DNA of 64,000 nucleotides from Boothiomyces macroporosus (lineage: Eukaryota > Chytridiomycota > Chytridiomycetes > Rhizophydiales > Terramycetaceae), in NCBI GenBank assembly GCA_027604185.1, contig JADGKB010000041.1:1-64000 (forward strand), given 5' to 3'. Position 1 is the stretch's first letter. Each line of letters begins with the position of its first letter. The position numbers and the translations under genes are program-made. Below, in pieces: positions 43,651-55,263 of this stretch. The notes under the pieces were generated by a model, which saw only the letters and a program-made list of their open reading frames with translations, did not search any database and was not told where the DNA came from.

Positions 43651-44363
43651 ATGTCTTCAATCGCAGAGAAAACACTAGCCAAACAATTTAAAGGTATTTT
43701 CAAACTGAAAAAGAATTATCCACTCATCCGGTGCCAGGGTTTAACGTTGAATTAAAGAACGATAATATTTTCGAATGGCAGTAAGATAAATTAACCTAGG
43801 GTTGGAATTATCGGACCGCCAGATACTATTTATCAAGGAGGATACTTTCTAGCAACGCTAAAGTTCCCAGAGGACTTTCCTTTCAATCCCCCAACGTTTA
43901 CCTTTAATTCAGATTTTTTCCACCCCAATGTATATACTGACGGCAAGCTATGTATTTCCATCTTGCATCCACCTGGCGATGATCCATTAAGGTAATTATT
44001 ACTAACATAGTGGGGAAAAAGCCGAAGAGAGATGGAACCCTACCCAATCAGTTGAAAGTATTTTACTGTCAGTCGTTTCACTAATCAATGATCCTAATTG
44101 CTCTTCACCAGCAAATGTAGACGCCGGAGTAATGTATCGCAAAGACAGGGACCAATATAATGCTATTGTAAAGAAACAAGTTGAAGAATCTAAAAAGAAT
44201 ATTCCGCTTGAAGTACATATTCCTACTACTGGTAAATTACATTAACCTAGATGATCAATATCAAGTTAAATATCAAAAACAAGAGATGACTCCAGATGAT
44301 AACGATTTCTGGTGTGAAGATGATGACCAGGAAAGCTTTGGGGTAGACTCTGATGACGATTAG
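43651..44363 (+). CDS. CDC34: CDC34/UBE2R-type ubiquitin-conjugating enzyme
   Basis: A 211-aa E2 enzyme that works with SCF-type ligases. The UBC fold shows [32 protein letters not shown] and the active-site Cys in [15 protein letters not shown], followed by the acidic insertion and [16 protein letters not shown]. The insertion after the active site and the acidic C-terminal tail ([16 protein letters not shown]) identify CDC34/UBE2R rather than UBE2G. Introns are 43694-43713 (20 nt), 43781-43799, 43992-44010 and 44232-44250 (19 nt). The first ends AAAAAG rather than TAG/CAG. The gene is convergent with RPN1, 130 bases apart. Confidence 0.94.
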
Positions 44364-44493
44364 TATATAATAGTGAAAATAAAAAAGTAATTCTGGGACA
44401 ATACTCGGTTAGTTGCTATCTAGACTAAAAGCAATCTTGAGGGCAATGAGTGCCAAGCAAAGGAATCAAACGAAATATATTTATTGAAGTAGA

Positions 44494-47233
44494 CTATTTC
44501 ATTTCAACATCTGCTTCATACTACGTCAATATAATGTTACCTCTGGATTCTTTTTCAAAATTACAAATCCTTCCAAGTAAGGAGAAACACTCACAAATTC
44601 TTCAGTTCCAAGTTCTGCACGTTCAGTATATGCCAATAGCACAGGAGTTGTATGAGTTTGGAATCCGGTAATGGTCTTTGGACGGCCTGCTTGTCCAACA
44701 ACATCAACTGCTTGACCAACTCTAACAGTTGCTGGTAATACTTTACCATTTTCATCTAAAGTCATCAGGAATCTTGGGTAGATTGATGGAATAAGGTAAT
44801 ACAAAAAGTAGTGTGCTTTTCCAAATACAAATGTCTTTGAGTTTGTGAACGAAGTTAGTAAAATGAATAGAGAAGCTGTGGCTGGAATTGACATTAGCAT
44901 TCTTCCAGAAGTAAATGGATTTGCAGTCAAAGTTCCCTTGCCCATATGAAGTAAACCTTGCGCAATTCTAACCATAAACAAGTGGTTTGGTTCTTTATGG
45001 TAGTATGCAGCTAGCTGTCTTAGCATCTGAGCTAAACGTGCATTGTTTGTACCAGCACCGACTAATCCCATTGCAAATATAGCATTGATGGAAACATCTT
45101 GGTCATGATCGTGAGAATATTTCGATAATAGATCAAGGATATTGACGAGAGGGTTTGATGCACAGAGTAAACCAATAGCTAATGGAACAGACTTTCTAAT
45201 CACAGGCTCGCCATAGTGCATCAAGTGATTGAATTGTCTAAAGGCCATTTCTTGTCCAATATCTTCTCCCATAGCAATCATGGCAATACCAATCACAGCA
45301 AAAGCTTGGAAAAGCGGATCTTCCTTTTCAGGATCCAAGTGATCGTTGCAGTGGTGGAGCATCTTTTGCACTTTAAGCACGTTTCCAGTTCCTGCATAGG
45401 CACAGATTTCTACCATAACCTCAGTTTGCTTGGCAAGTGGATTTTCAATTGCTTTTAGTGTTTCAATTGGGGCTTCAGCTGCTTCCTGCTTACCCAAGAA
45501 TAATAACGCCAAACCAACACCCATCATACGTGCATATGGGTCTTTTAGGTTGATATCATCTCTTTCCATATAGGTTTGTAAAATTGTGGAAGTGATTTCT
45601 CCATGGCAAGAGCTGGCATAAACTAACCCAAGAGAAAGGGCTGCTAAACTAGATAGCTCCATGGTAATTCCAGTGTCTGAAATTAAAGGAAGGAGCAATT
45701 CTTGTACTTCTTCACGGGCCCTTCCAGCATAAGCAATACCAAGCCTGACATTAACAAAAACTCACCCAACAATAGCTGCAATCCTTAAAATTTCCTTGTC
45801 TCCATTAACATGCTCAGACAATAATGCAAGAGCGGGATCAGATTCATTTCTAACGCCAGATGATACTAAACCAATCGCTAAAAGTGCTCCAGCTTTTACA
45901 TAATCTTCGTTGGAATATAAATATTTGTCAATTTGAGTAAGTCCGTTTTCAACATCCCACAGCAAAATTGCACCCAAAGATGCAGTGGCACTCATCATAC
46001 CGTGATCCTTGTTTTTAAAGATCCAGTTGCTCTCTTCTGAACCCATCATCAATTTATCTGCTCCGAATCCACAGTTAAGGAATGCGTTAACAAATGTGGA
46101 AGCAAGATTTTGTTTGGCAGAATCAACAGTTGCTGCTAATCCAGGACCTAAGCTTAATTATAGGAATACGTGTGTTTTCTAAATGTGTCTTGTAGATATC
46201 TTCAGGTAGTTTTGGTTCAACTACATCCAAATCACGAGCCAACGCCATGAAATGTTCGGACAAAGTAGAATTATCCAAAATGCTGTTCAACTCTTCATCT
46301 TCAGTTTCCACCAAAACTTGTTGTCTGGCAAGCATGTAAGCTAATTGTTTCTTTACAAGTGGATCAGGGCATGTGTTAAAATCTTGCTTAATCAACTCTA
46401 AATCGTTCAGCTTGAGAGCAATTTGCAATGCAGATGGGTGTTGATCAAATTTCTTGTAGATTTCATGTGCTGTTTTTAATATGACAATATCATCTGGTGG
46501 GGTGACATATGGAGCACAGCTAACATTAACAATGCTTACCCCACAATGTACAAGCAAACGCGAGGGAATGAAACCTTATCTACAAAGCCAGGCAGTTTAT
46601 CCAACGATTCCAATTCGATTAACAAATCACAAGCGTCGGCTTCTGCATTATGCGACATGAAAAATGGAACAAGTTTCATTCCCTGGTCAAGGATAACTTT
46701 CAGCTGTTCTTGGTTTTCACTTTCTGATAAAATTTGGTATTCAGCGATAATTTCTGCAGATAAATGGCTGGATTAAATAATAAATACCGAACATATTCGT
46801 GTCCCCAGGATCCAGCATCCTCTTGAGTCCCTAATAATCTGTACTTTAATGAATCTCGTGTTCCTTCGTCTGCATAAGACATTGCCAAAACTGAAAGAGT
46901 ATCAGCCAAGAATTTCTTGGTATCCGATGGTTTCCAGCTTTCAAACACCCCTTGCAGATCACCGTAATGTGGTCTTAAAAATTTCAATGGTTTTGGCACT
47001 GAAGTCATTGATGAAGTTGAGGTCCTAATCAATGTACGTAAAGTTTCCAAGGCAGGACGATGTAACTCTGGCTTGTTTTCCTTTAATCGTTCAACAAGCA
47101 TTTCCAGCTCAGATTTCAAGACCAAATCTTCTTCAGACTTGAGTTAAATTATTGTTACCAATTCTTCTTCCTTTTTTTCTTCCTTTTTGTTGACTGGTTT
47201 TGATTTCTCCTTCTTTTCTTCTGTGGTGGTCAT
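44494..47233 (-). CDS. RPN1: 26S proteasome regulatory subunit RPN1
   Basis: An 871-aa subunit of the proteasome base; it binds ubiquitin-like domains of shuttle factors. It starts with a Lys/Glu-rich stretch ([13 protein letters not shown]), then [30 protein letters not shown], a ring of PC repeats ([32 protein letters not shown]) and the conserved end [35 protein letters not shown]. Introns are 47138-47158, 46768-46787, 46520-46539, 46148-46169, 45745-45765 and 44521-44540 (20-22 nt). The length agrees with the family (about 900-990 aa, the difference being at the N-terminus). It is divergent from nothing close: the next gene, on the same strand, begins at 48961. Confidence 0.96.
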
Positions 47234-47366
47234 TTCAAGATTTGCAAAACTTTTTGAGCAAGGGTTTTTTATTTTAGAAACCTAGGATCCGATAGGTGAT
47301 CACTGTTCCAGAAACTTTGAGGATACCTTGAGCTGGCAAATACACTGAGTAAATCTTACAGATATA

Positions 47367-48961
47367 TTAAGGTTTATAGATCTTTTGATAGCCTTCAACT
47401 GGCCGCCTGCAGCATGGACAATGATCCAGTCGCCTGGCAGCCAAATCTTCTCTGCAACCAGAATCACACAAACACAAACAACCACAAGGCCTAAGTACTA
47501 TGCATCGCTCCTCCATGAAACATACCACACAATAAGAAGTGTTTTCTTTATCTGGAGGCCGTTCATTTCTTGGCTTGATTTCTTGAAAGCCAGTCTTTCG
47601 CGATCTTGTAGTGATGGGTTGGTCTAGATTCTGAAACAGCGAAGAGTAAGCTTCAAGTGGAGTCTTGGCATTATGTTGTTCTAATGCCAAATCAAATATT
47701 TCCTTGTAAATTTCATTGGACTGGTCTACACTTTGATCAGAATCACTCTCATCTGATTCATCAAAATCTTCTAAATTAAAGTAAACTACCTGGAATATAG
47801 TCCTCATCAACTTCATCATCTTCGTCCCTCTTTGGCAAAGGCTTCTTTGGGAACGAAAAGTAACTATAAGGAATGTAGAGCAAAATACTCCACAGCTTGA
47901 AGACATACTTTACAGCAGCAAGCGTATCTCCTGGTGGACTAGAATCGATATTTTTCACATGCCACCACGGCTTTTTAGTGCTCTTTGCAGTAACCAAGAA
48001 TGGATTCCTTTTGAATGGATTCACCAACAGTCTTGGTGGCAATGAAACCCCAATTGGCGCAATGATTGGTTCCTCTTCATTCAACAGACCATTTCGAAGT
48101 GGCGATCCTGCCAACTCAATCCCCCACTTTCTTAGTACGTACGAAAAATCGTCAGATAGTTGAATTCCAATTTGTAAAAACATTGGCATCTTTAGTTCAG
48201 CTTTAGAAATCAAGACACCTATCATTAATTAAGCTTACAAAAGTAGTAGACAATGGAAAAGACGAAAACAAGAGAAAGAATAAGTAGTTCAGGTAATCTC
48301 TCCATATAAAGGATAGATGGATATGGTCTATCGTAGTAGCAACAATGCAAAAAGAATGAAATTTGTAAACACCCGGAAATAGTGGTTGGAATCAATCTAC
48401 ATTAACTAAAGATACCTATGCGAATTGCTTATTCCAATCAATCCACAGAAATTGAGCATAATAGAATGAAAGATTGACAGCTTCATCAACACCAAGTATG
48501 ATAATTGTAATTGAGGATCTGCTATTGGTGCAAAATACAAACAAGCCGCCCATTCAAAGATATCTATGTTAAAATAATATACTAGGCGGCTCCGCATTCA
48601 ATCGTATAGTTTCAATAGACTGATACATTATTTGTAGACAGTAGTCCGCACAATGCTGAATGAAAAAGAATATCAGAATGCGTTCATCAAAATCCAGAGT
48701 CATGAAATACAATCCGCAAGCAAGCGACAAGAATCTAGTGTAAAATATCTGCTGAATCCTTTCTCGTGGTTGAATGATAAATGGTACTAGTTAGTAACAA
48801 GTTACTTTGTCTTGCTATAATTACAGTGAGAAAGGCGATGGTGAAATATACAGAGAGGAAGAATGAGCTGAACTGGGAGTCTGCTTTGGCATGAATCATT
48901 TCCAACACTTCCGACAGTTTTGTTCCCTATGTTAAATAGCTGATACCATTTGAATCGACAT
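47367..48961 (-). CDS. Asi-like multi-span RING ubiquitin ligase
   Basis: A 492-aa protein with several membrane helices in its N-terminal half (SSFFLSVYFTIAFLTVIIA, FMTLDFDERILIFFFIQ, LLILSLVFVFSIVYYF) and a C-terminal RING: SYCVVCFMEERCIVLRPCGC, LCDSGCREDLAARR, HCPCCRRPVEGYQKIYKP. The compact RING at the extreme C-terminus with the CCRRxVxGY ending matches yeast inner-nuclear-membrane Asi1/Asi3, which degrade mislocalised membrane proteins. An acidic linker (DEDDEVDEDY) precedes it. Introns are 48927-48946, 48787-48805, 48564-48582, 48397-48415, 48219-48238 and 47771-47789 (19-20 nt). Location in the nuclear membrane is inferred. Similar RINGs also occur in MUL1 and IAP-type proteins. Confidence 0.8.
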
Positions 48962-49184
48962 TTTTTGAGTGAAATTTAAACGCCGCCCTCCAAAAGCTAA
49001 AAGTGACAAAGAATTACAATGGCGCAATCAGCCTTATCCTTTTTTATATAATAGATCAATAACGGTACCATTTGCGGTTGTATGGTAACTCTGGAAGCTT
49101 AAACCAAGAGAGTATCCCCGTATGATTACACAACCTGCAATATCAAGCACATACCCAAAACCTGATTGAAAAAAAGTTTCCCTT

Positions 49185-50144
49185 ATGAATGATAAAATTG
49201 CTCAATGTGTAATTACAAAATTCAATAATTTGAAAAAGTCTGGAAAACCAAATCAAACCCAATGGACAGTACTAGCAGGAATAGTAGAATATAACGATAC
49301 AGATATGCGATGCGTGGCAATTGGAACTGGGACAAAATGCCTACCAAAATCTAAACTTGAAAGTGATGGGCAGCTTGTATTTGATTCACATGCAGAAGTA
49401 CTTGCCAGAAGATGTCTAAAGCGATACTTGCTTTCCTACAAGGATTTATTACCCAATGCAAAATATGCCATGTATACCTCTCACGCTCCTTGTGGAGATG
49501 CGTCGCAGTTACAATTGGAACTAGAATTTCAGGGTAAAGAGAGTACAGAAGAACCATTGAAAAAGAAACAAAAAGTAGAGATTAAAAGGGGAAGGGAGGA
49601 TCATACTTTGATTGGAAGTTTGAGAACGAAACCAGGGAGGACTGATGCAGAGCCTACTATTCAAATGTCATGCTCTGATAAGATTGCAATGTGGCTATAT
49701 TGTGGATTTGGAGGATCATTAACAAACTGTTCACTTACCCATTTGATTATTGGGGATTATTACCACCCTTACATTTATGATTCATTAATAACCAGAACAG
49801 GCGCAAGTCCGATTATTATTGAGGGAACTACAGTAGCATTCCAGCATGCAAGAAAGGCGGGCAAGAAGCCAGTTGATTCAAGCATTACTTGGTGTTTGGG
49901 GGAGGATCAGCAAGTGCTAGTGAATGGTCGTAGACAAGGGGCGGCTAAAAAGAATGGTAGCTGGTCAGAGAAATCTAGGTCTATGGTTTGCAAATATGAA
50001 CTTTGTAAATTAGTCCAGTGTCAGAAATATCTTGAAAAAAAGAAGAGTAATCTTGAATATCAACAAAGAAAGCAAGAGCTCCTAAGTGGTAAATTTAGTG
50101 GCTGGATTAGAAAAGAATATTTATCTGATTTTAAAGTAAATTAA
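49185..50144 (+). CDS. ADAT1/Tad1 tRNA-specific adenosine deaminase
   Basis: A 319-aa single-exon enzyme that changes A37 to inosine in tRNA-Ala. The deaminase zinc site is DSHAEVLARRCLKRY (His and the catalytic Glu), SHAPCGDASQLQLE (first Cys) and SCSDKIAMWLYCG (second Cys). The Lys/Glu-rich insertion between the Cys motifs (PLKKKQKVEIKRGREDH) is typical. SSITWCLGEDQQVLVNGRRQG and ELCKLVQCQKYL match the C-terminal part of the family. It is shorter than yeast Tad1 (400 aa). A 22-nt GT...AG segment near the 3' end was tested as an intron and rejected because it breaks the frame. Confidence 0.92.
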   Translation: MNDKIAQCVITKFNNLKKSGKPNQTQWTVLAGIVEYNDTDMRCVAIGTGTKCLPKSKLESDGQLVFDSHAEVLARRCLKRYLLSYKDLLPNAKYAMYTSHAPCGDASQLQLELEFQGKESTEEPLKKKQKVEIKRGREDHTLIGSLRTKPGRTDAEPTIQMSCSDKIAMWLYCGFGGSLTNCSLTHLIIGDYYHPYIYDSLITRTGASPIIIEGTTVAFQHARKAGKKPVDSSITWCLGEDQQVLVNGRRQGAAKKNGSWSEKSRSMVCKYELCKLVQCQKYLEKKKSNLEYQQRKQELLSGKFSGWIRKEYLSDFKVN

Positions 50145-50216
50145 AGTTTAACGTTTACCAATTAGAGTCTAACTTTAAATTCGAATAATTTCAGCCTGTA
50201 TTCTTTACAAATATAA

Positions 50217-50272
50217 TAGTCCAATGTTTAGAAAGATAATGATATTGCAGTAGTCCAATGTTTAGAAGGATA
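50217..50272. repeat. Direct repeat of about 22 bp duplicating a start-codon region
   Basis: TAGTCCAATGTTTAGAAAGA at about 50217 recurs as TAGTCCAATGTTTAGAAGGA at about 50251. Each copy holds an ATG; only the second opens in frame with the Trs65-like gene. Confidence 0.7.
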
Positions 50273-51909
50273 TCTGAAATTCTTTTATTTTTCAATCTCA
50301 TGACTTTGAAGCAAGTATTTCAGAGCGCGGATTACGACATTCTAATACCATCCATCGACTCTTCAGACATTGATTCTCTAATATCCTCCACTCAAAGACA
50401 GGTTATATATTACGGTATTCGATTTTAATTCAGATGAAACTCTGACTTACTACGTGATTGCTTACTTGAAACCACATAGTTTTACAGACCAGCAGTTACT
50501 AGAGTACTCCAAGAACTTGGAGATTCATGTTATCAGTACATTTGGAGAAGCAGATTCTGCGATTATTCAAACACAGTTTATTACTAAGGAAAAAGGAAGC
50601 AAGATTGCAGATAAATTCGCTAGTCTGGGAATAGAAATACCAGCGATACCTACTATTGGAAAGGACGACCAAGTTTTGTTTTCTGAATACCACAATAACA
50701 TTACGCCACTAGTGAATAGCAAATACATCTTGTTTCCAATCAGTTCAGACATTGATATAGGAAGAAAACGAGCATCGCAATCGCTTAAAACAAGGATGAC
50801 ATTGACTTGCCATGTATCGGAAATTTACAGTGAACAAGTAACAGAAATCTGCGATCCAGAAGATTTTGACGGAATTAACGCCTTTGAAGGATTACTAGAA
50901 AGTAATATCATTTAATCCAGATGAAATGATTCAAGAAATACCAAAGCTAACTATTTCAAACAATTACAAGCCAATATTTGATAATAGAATCGAAGAATTG
51001 AAAAAGCATTGTAGCAAGATATTACCTATATCGCCGTTACTGAATTCTGTGATTTCTGTTTATTCATTTTCTAATTTGAACAGCCTGATATCACTTGCGG
51101 TACAATCTCCAGTTCCTTTGGAGATTCAAGATATCCAAGTAGATATGCCTGGAGCATTGATAAACTCACTCTCTCCAGTAAACCGTACTAATATAGTTTC
51201 CTAGCAAGCTTGAGCCTGGCGACCAATTGAATTTCTTGTTTAATTTACGACTGTTGAATACAGATCTAGATACTGAAAAACCAACAGCTTCAATGAGTGA
51301 TTTATTTGTCGGCACTAGTAGGAAGAGCATTACGTTTTCAATCAAGTGTAAATTGGATAAAATCATCAATTCCAACTTTTGCACTAGATTAGCACTGTCA
51401 CAAGATGGTGGATTGCTCACTAAAGATAACATTCAGCTGAATTATGGACGATTGTTTGAGTCTGCGTTCAAGCAAAAGGAAGTGGTTCCGTTTATAGGGT
51501 TACAGTTTTCGCTTTCTGGTATTTTTAACTTGACCTAGTAATTCCACCAATTAAACTACACAAAGTATTTTCTGTGCAGTTGCTGGTTTCTAATACTGGA
51601 ACATTACCTAGAAAGCTCTCTATCCACATTCCTCAGCAACGACCAAAGATTGACAATTACAAATTTGATTTCTACAAACAAAAACAAGACTTGATCCAGG
51701 AATACCAGCAATTGAATAACAGTAGTATCATTTGTTTGGAGAACCTTGTACAGATTGAAAGCATTCCGCCAAAATCATGTCGGCTGATTATGCTTCATTA
51801 TATAGTGATTCAAGGCAAGCAACACGAGCTGCCACCCATTAATGTTTTTGATTTGGCAACTAATGAAGAATTTGTATTGAAGAATACTCTACAAATATAT
51901 ATTGAATAA
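50258..51909 (+). CDS. Trs65-like TRAPPII complex subunit
   Basis: A protein of 524 aa from ATG 50258, or 510 aa from ATG 50300 (MTLKQVFQSADYD); I cannot decide. TRAPPII activates Rab GTPases at the Golgi. It has the beta-rich, immunoglobulin-like composition of Trs65, with FPSKLEPGDQLNFLFNLRL (matching the family word PGD-x-x-x-LLF) and the C-terminal stretch SIICLENLVQIESIPPKSCR, RLIMLHYIVIQG, NVFDLATNEEFVLKNT, which is close to the conserved end of the family. Introns are 50415-50433, 50902-50920, 51178-51196 (19 nt) and 51519-51538 (20 nt). Sequence similarity is moderate, so TRAPPC13-type relatives remain possible. Confidence 0.7.
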
Positions 51910-51917
51910 GCTGGTTT

Positions 51918-52205
51918 CTAATTATTTGGTTTTCCAAGGATATCGGTATATTTTGGCGCAGAGAGTAACTGTTCATCGCTGATAGTACTATACTCGTCAT
52001 CTTTATACTCTAGTTCTTGTACTAGCATTCCTAATGCTATTATGACACTGGGTTCAACTCTGCATTTACGTAACCCAATTATAGCGTCCAGCAACTGGTT
52101 ACTTGGTAGTTGCAGTCTACCGCTTCTATTTATATACAGCTCTTGGTGCTGGGAGAGCAGTCTTTGGAAAGACTTTTTGTTGATTTTTAAAGTGTGTTTT
52201 TTCAT
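51918..52205 (-). CDS. Small protein, 95 aa, possibly Rrn10-like
   Basis: A basic N-terminus (MKKHTLKINKKSFQRLLSQH) is followed by LPSNQLLDAIIGLRKCRVEP and SVIIALGMLVQELEYKDDEY. The pairing of an LPSNxLLDAI helix with an ALGxLVQEL helix resembles what I recall of UAF subunit Rrn10, which helps RNA polymerase I start on rDNA. The resemblance is short and from memory, so treat the function as a guess. The single exon ends 8 bases from the stop of the Trs65-like gene (convergent). Confidence 0.5.
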   Translation of the reverse strand: MKKHTLKINKKSFQRLLSQHQELYINRSGRLQLPSNQLLDAIIGLRKCRVEPSVIIALGMLVQELEYKDDEYSTISDEQLLSAPKYTDILGKPNN

Positions 52206-52669
52206 TTGAAAATGTAAAACTATTTCGTCAGTTTCTAGACCTTATGTTTCCATTACCCCAAGTTTTTAAAGATAATTCAACTACTGGTTTTATTGTGAGT
52301 AATCAAGGTGCTAAAAACTAATAGCACGTGAAAGTAATAAATGAATGGTAACCAATCCAACGTTTGACTAGCTGTTTCTAATGGCGATGTGAACATCTGG
52401 TATTCTCTATAATACAATAAAATGGCAAATGTCTATTCGTATTCAAAAAATAACTATTCGTATTCCACAAACAATTGGCTCACCAGAAAGCAACACTGGT
52501 TTTCTGCAGACATTTACCTTATCAAAAAAAGATCCGTTATTAGATTAAGCTCAATGGGATCCCAGTCCGTAAAGTTAAACCTTAATTCTAAAGCTTAACC
52601 TTTTTTTCTTATCATGCATAAATCAGCCCACCGAATTAGTCAGAAACTCCAGAAAATTCTTAATCAAAA
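52206..52669. other. Divergent intergenic region, nothing recognised
   Basis: 464 bases between the 95-aa protein gene and the trehalose gene. It contains partial repeats of TATTCGTATTC (about 52433-52460). No open frame of note. Confidence 0.4.
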
Positions 52670-55251
52670 ATGTACAAGGAAAAACGAGTGTTGGTCGCAT
52701 CCCTATTCTTACCCATCACAACAACCAATACACTCAGGAAGAAGCAATCATTCAGAAAGCAAATTCCAATCTCACCAGTATCTTTTGAAAAAACGAATAA
52801 CGGTAATCCCGGTCTGTATAATGCCGTTTGCTCCCTTGATTTGGACTGTATATGGATTGGAACCATCGTTGGATTGAATAAGGATCAGGAAACCGAATCG
52901 AAATTAAATAGGTACAATGCTAAACCAGTTATACTGACCGACCAAGAACATGACGGTCATTACAATCAATTCTGTAAGCAGGTGCTTTGGAAACCATTTC
53001 ATTACCAATTCTCCGATGACTTGACTATTACAAGGATACAAAAGAGTTGGAACTATTATAAAATAGTCAATCAGAAATTCGCAGATGTTATTATTGCAAA
53101 TTATAGGGAAGGAGACTTGATTTGGATCAACGATTATCATTTGATGTTGGTTCCAGAAATGGTTAGAAAAGTATTACCAAAAGCTACCATTGGATTCTTT
53201 CTACACATTCCATTCCCCAGTTCGGAAATATTCAGATGCTTGTCCAGTAATTAATACTAATACTAGTGCGTAAAGAACTCTTACGAGGTCTATTAGGTGC
53301 AGATTTGATTGGATTTCAAATCTATTCATTCATGCGTCACTTTTTAATGACCTGCTCAAGATTATTGGGGTTGGATTCTAACCCTAAAGCTATACTTATG
53401 GATGACAGTAGGGTCGCAGTTGGCTCATTTCCAATTGGTATTGACTTGAAATCTTTGAAAGAAAAACGTGCACACCCGGAAGTTGCCAAGCTAGTTGCTT
53501 CACTTTTGGAGAAATACAAAGGGCAGTATGTACTCATTGGCAGAGACAAGAATGATCAAGTCAAAGGTGTTGATCACAAGTTATTGGCATTCGAAAGATT
53601 CTTGGAGGACCATCCTGAATTCCATGGAAAAGTAGTATTGATCCAAGTATCTTTATCCACCGCAACAGAGAATGAGGAACAGTCTAATGTCGATCATTTG
53701 GTTTCTAGGATAAACTCGCGATTTGGAAGTATTGGGTATATTCCGGTAGTGTACCTTCACCAAGACATTTCATTTCATCACTATTTGGCATTATTGACCA
53801 TGGCGGATGCATGTTTAATTACCAGTTTGAGAGATGGAATGAATTTAACATCCCACGAGTATGTAATTTGCCAGGAAGAGAAAAAGAGCCCATTGATCAT
53901 CAGTGAATTTGCTGGTACGTATGGAAACTTTGGTGCCGCATTAAGGGTAACCATTATATAATTTCCAGGTAAATCCTTGGAACCACAAAGAAGTTTCAGA
54001 GGCGATTTATGAAGCATTAACAATGAATGAAGAAGATAAAGCCTACCGATGGAAAATGCTAAATTCGTACATCGCCACAAATACTGGTAAATTATTGTTA
54101 ATGAAGCCCAACAATACGTTGATAGTTTCTTGGGAGATTTAATTACAGCTCATGAAGAAAACATTCAAGCAGCTTCAACAAGTATTCCATTCTTGCCATT
54201 CGAATGGGCAAGAAGGGAATACTACAAGTCCAACAAGCGAATTCTATTCATGGACGATGAAGGCACTCTAACTACTCCACAAGTTACTAATCATTTTAAT
54301 GATTTTCAAAAAGACAAGAAACAAATGTTCCAACTGCTCACTCAACTGTGCAAAGACGAAAAGAACCATGTATATTTAATGAGTAGTCGAACTAGGGCAG
54401 ACTTGGAAGAATATTTGGCAATTCCACGTTTAGGAATAAGGTTAATATTAGCTAACATAGTGCTGAATCTGGCTGCTTTGTAAGATTTCCAGATCGAACG
54501 CATTGGGAAACTTTGCACAAGGAAGTAGACATGACCTGGCGTAAAAAAGTAATGGAAGTGTTTGAATATTACACAGAGTAAGTTAAATTAACATAGTCGT
54601 ACTCCAGGGTCCTTTATCGAAGAAAAAGAAATTGGAATTGCATGGCATTATGGTTTTGCAGATCAAAAGTATGGAGAATGGCAAGCGCAAGAGTGCCAGA
54701 ATCATATCAGCAACACACTTCAAACATTCCCCATCCATATTTTGTCTCGCAAACACTGTATTGAAGTGTACCTTCGAAATGTAAGCAAGGCAACAGCTGT
54801 TCGTCGTATTCTACAACACCACCAGGGCAAGAACCGTCGTCACTCTTTCCAAGCAGAACTTCAGTCTCCAACAATCGACATTTCACAATACTCTGTCACA
54901 TCTTTTGCCAGCAGTACAGCTTCCTTTGATTTCTCAAACACACAAATATGCGATTTCATTCTTGCCATTGGAAACGATCGTACTGACGAGTACATGTTTG
55001 AATATCTAAACAAACTAATAACGAAAAGACTGGAATCACAAAAGTCTCAGTATTTTGATGATGAAAAGGATAATTGCTCTATTACCAGTTATGCTGAAAG
55101 TAACAAGAGTGAGTATACTGTTTCAAATGCTCTGCTGCAGCAAATCTGCTGTATTACTTGTACTGTAGGCTGCAAGAGTAGTAATGCCAAATGGCATGTT
55201 AGTAATATTAGCGAAATGATCCAAGGTGTAGAAACGTTATTGAAAATATAA
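52670..55251 (+). CDS. Trehalose-6-phosphate synthase/phosphatase-like fusion, probably regulatory
   Basis: An 826-aa cytosolic protein with a GT20 synthase-like domain followed by a phosphatase-like domain. The first has RVLVASLFLPITTTN, WINDYHLMLVPEMVR, RKELLRGLLGADLIGFQ, IGRDKNDQVKGVD and TSLRDGMNLTSHEY. The second has LFMDDEGTLTT where active trehalose phosphatases have DYDGTL, so the general acid Asp is Glu, and it carries a Ser-rich insertion (SVTSFASSTASF) before CDFILAIGNDRTDEYMF. This points to a Tsl1/Tps3-type regulatory subunit more than to Tps2, though the synthase Arg/Lys pair is partly kept. Introns are 53247-53266, 53947-53968, 54087-54106, 54441-54460 and 54578-54596 (19-22 nt). 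Confidence 0.9.
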
Positions 55252-55263
55252 ATTTATTGCTGA

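Noticed and set aside
50094..50115. Possible 22-nt intron near the end of the ADAT1 gene
   Set aside because: Removing it shifts the frame and loses the natural C-terminus.
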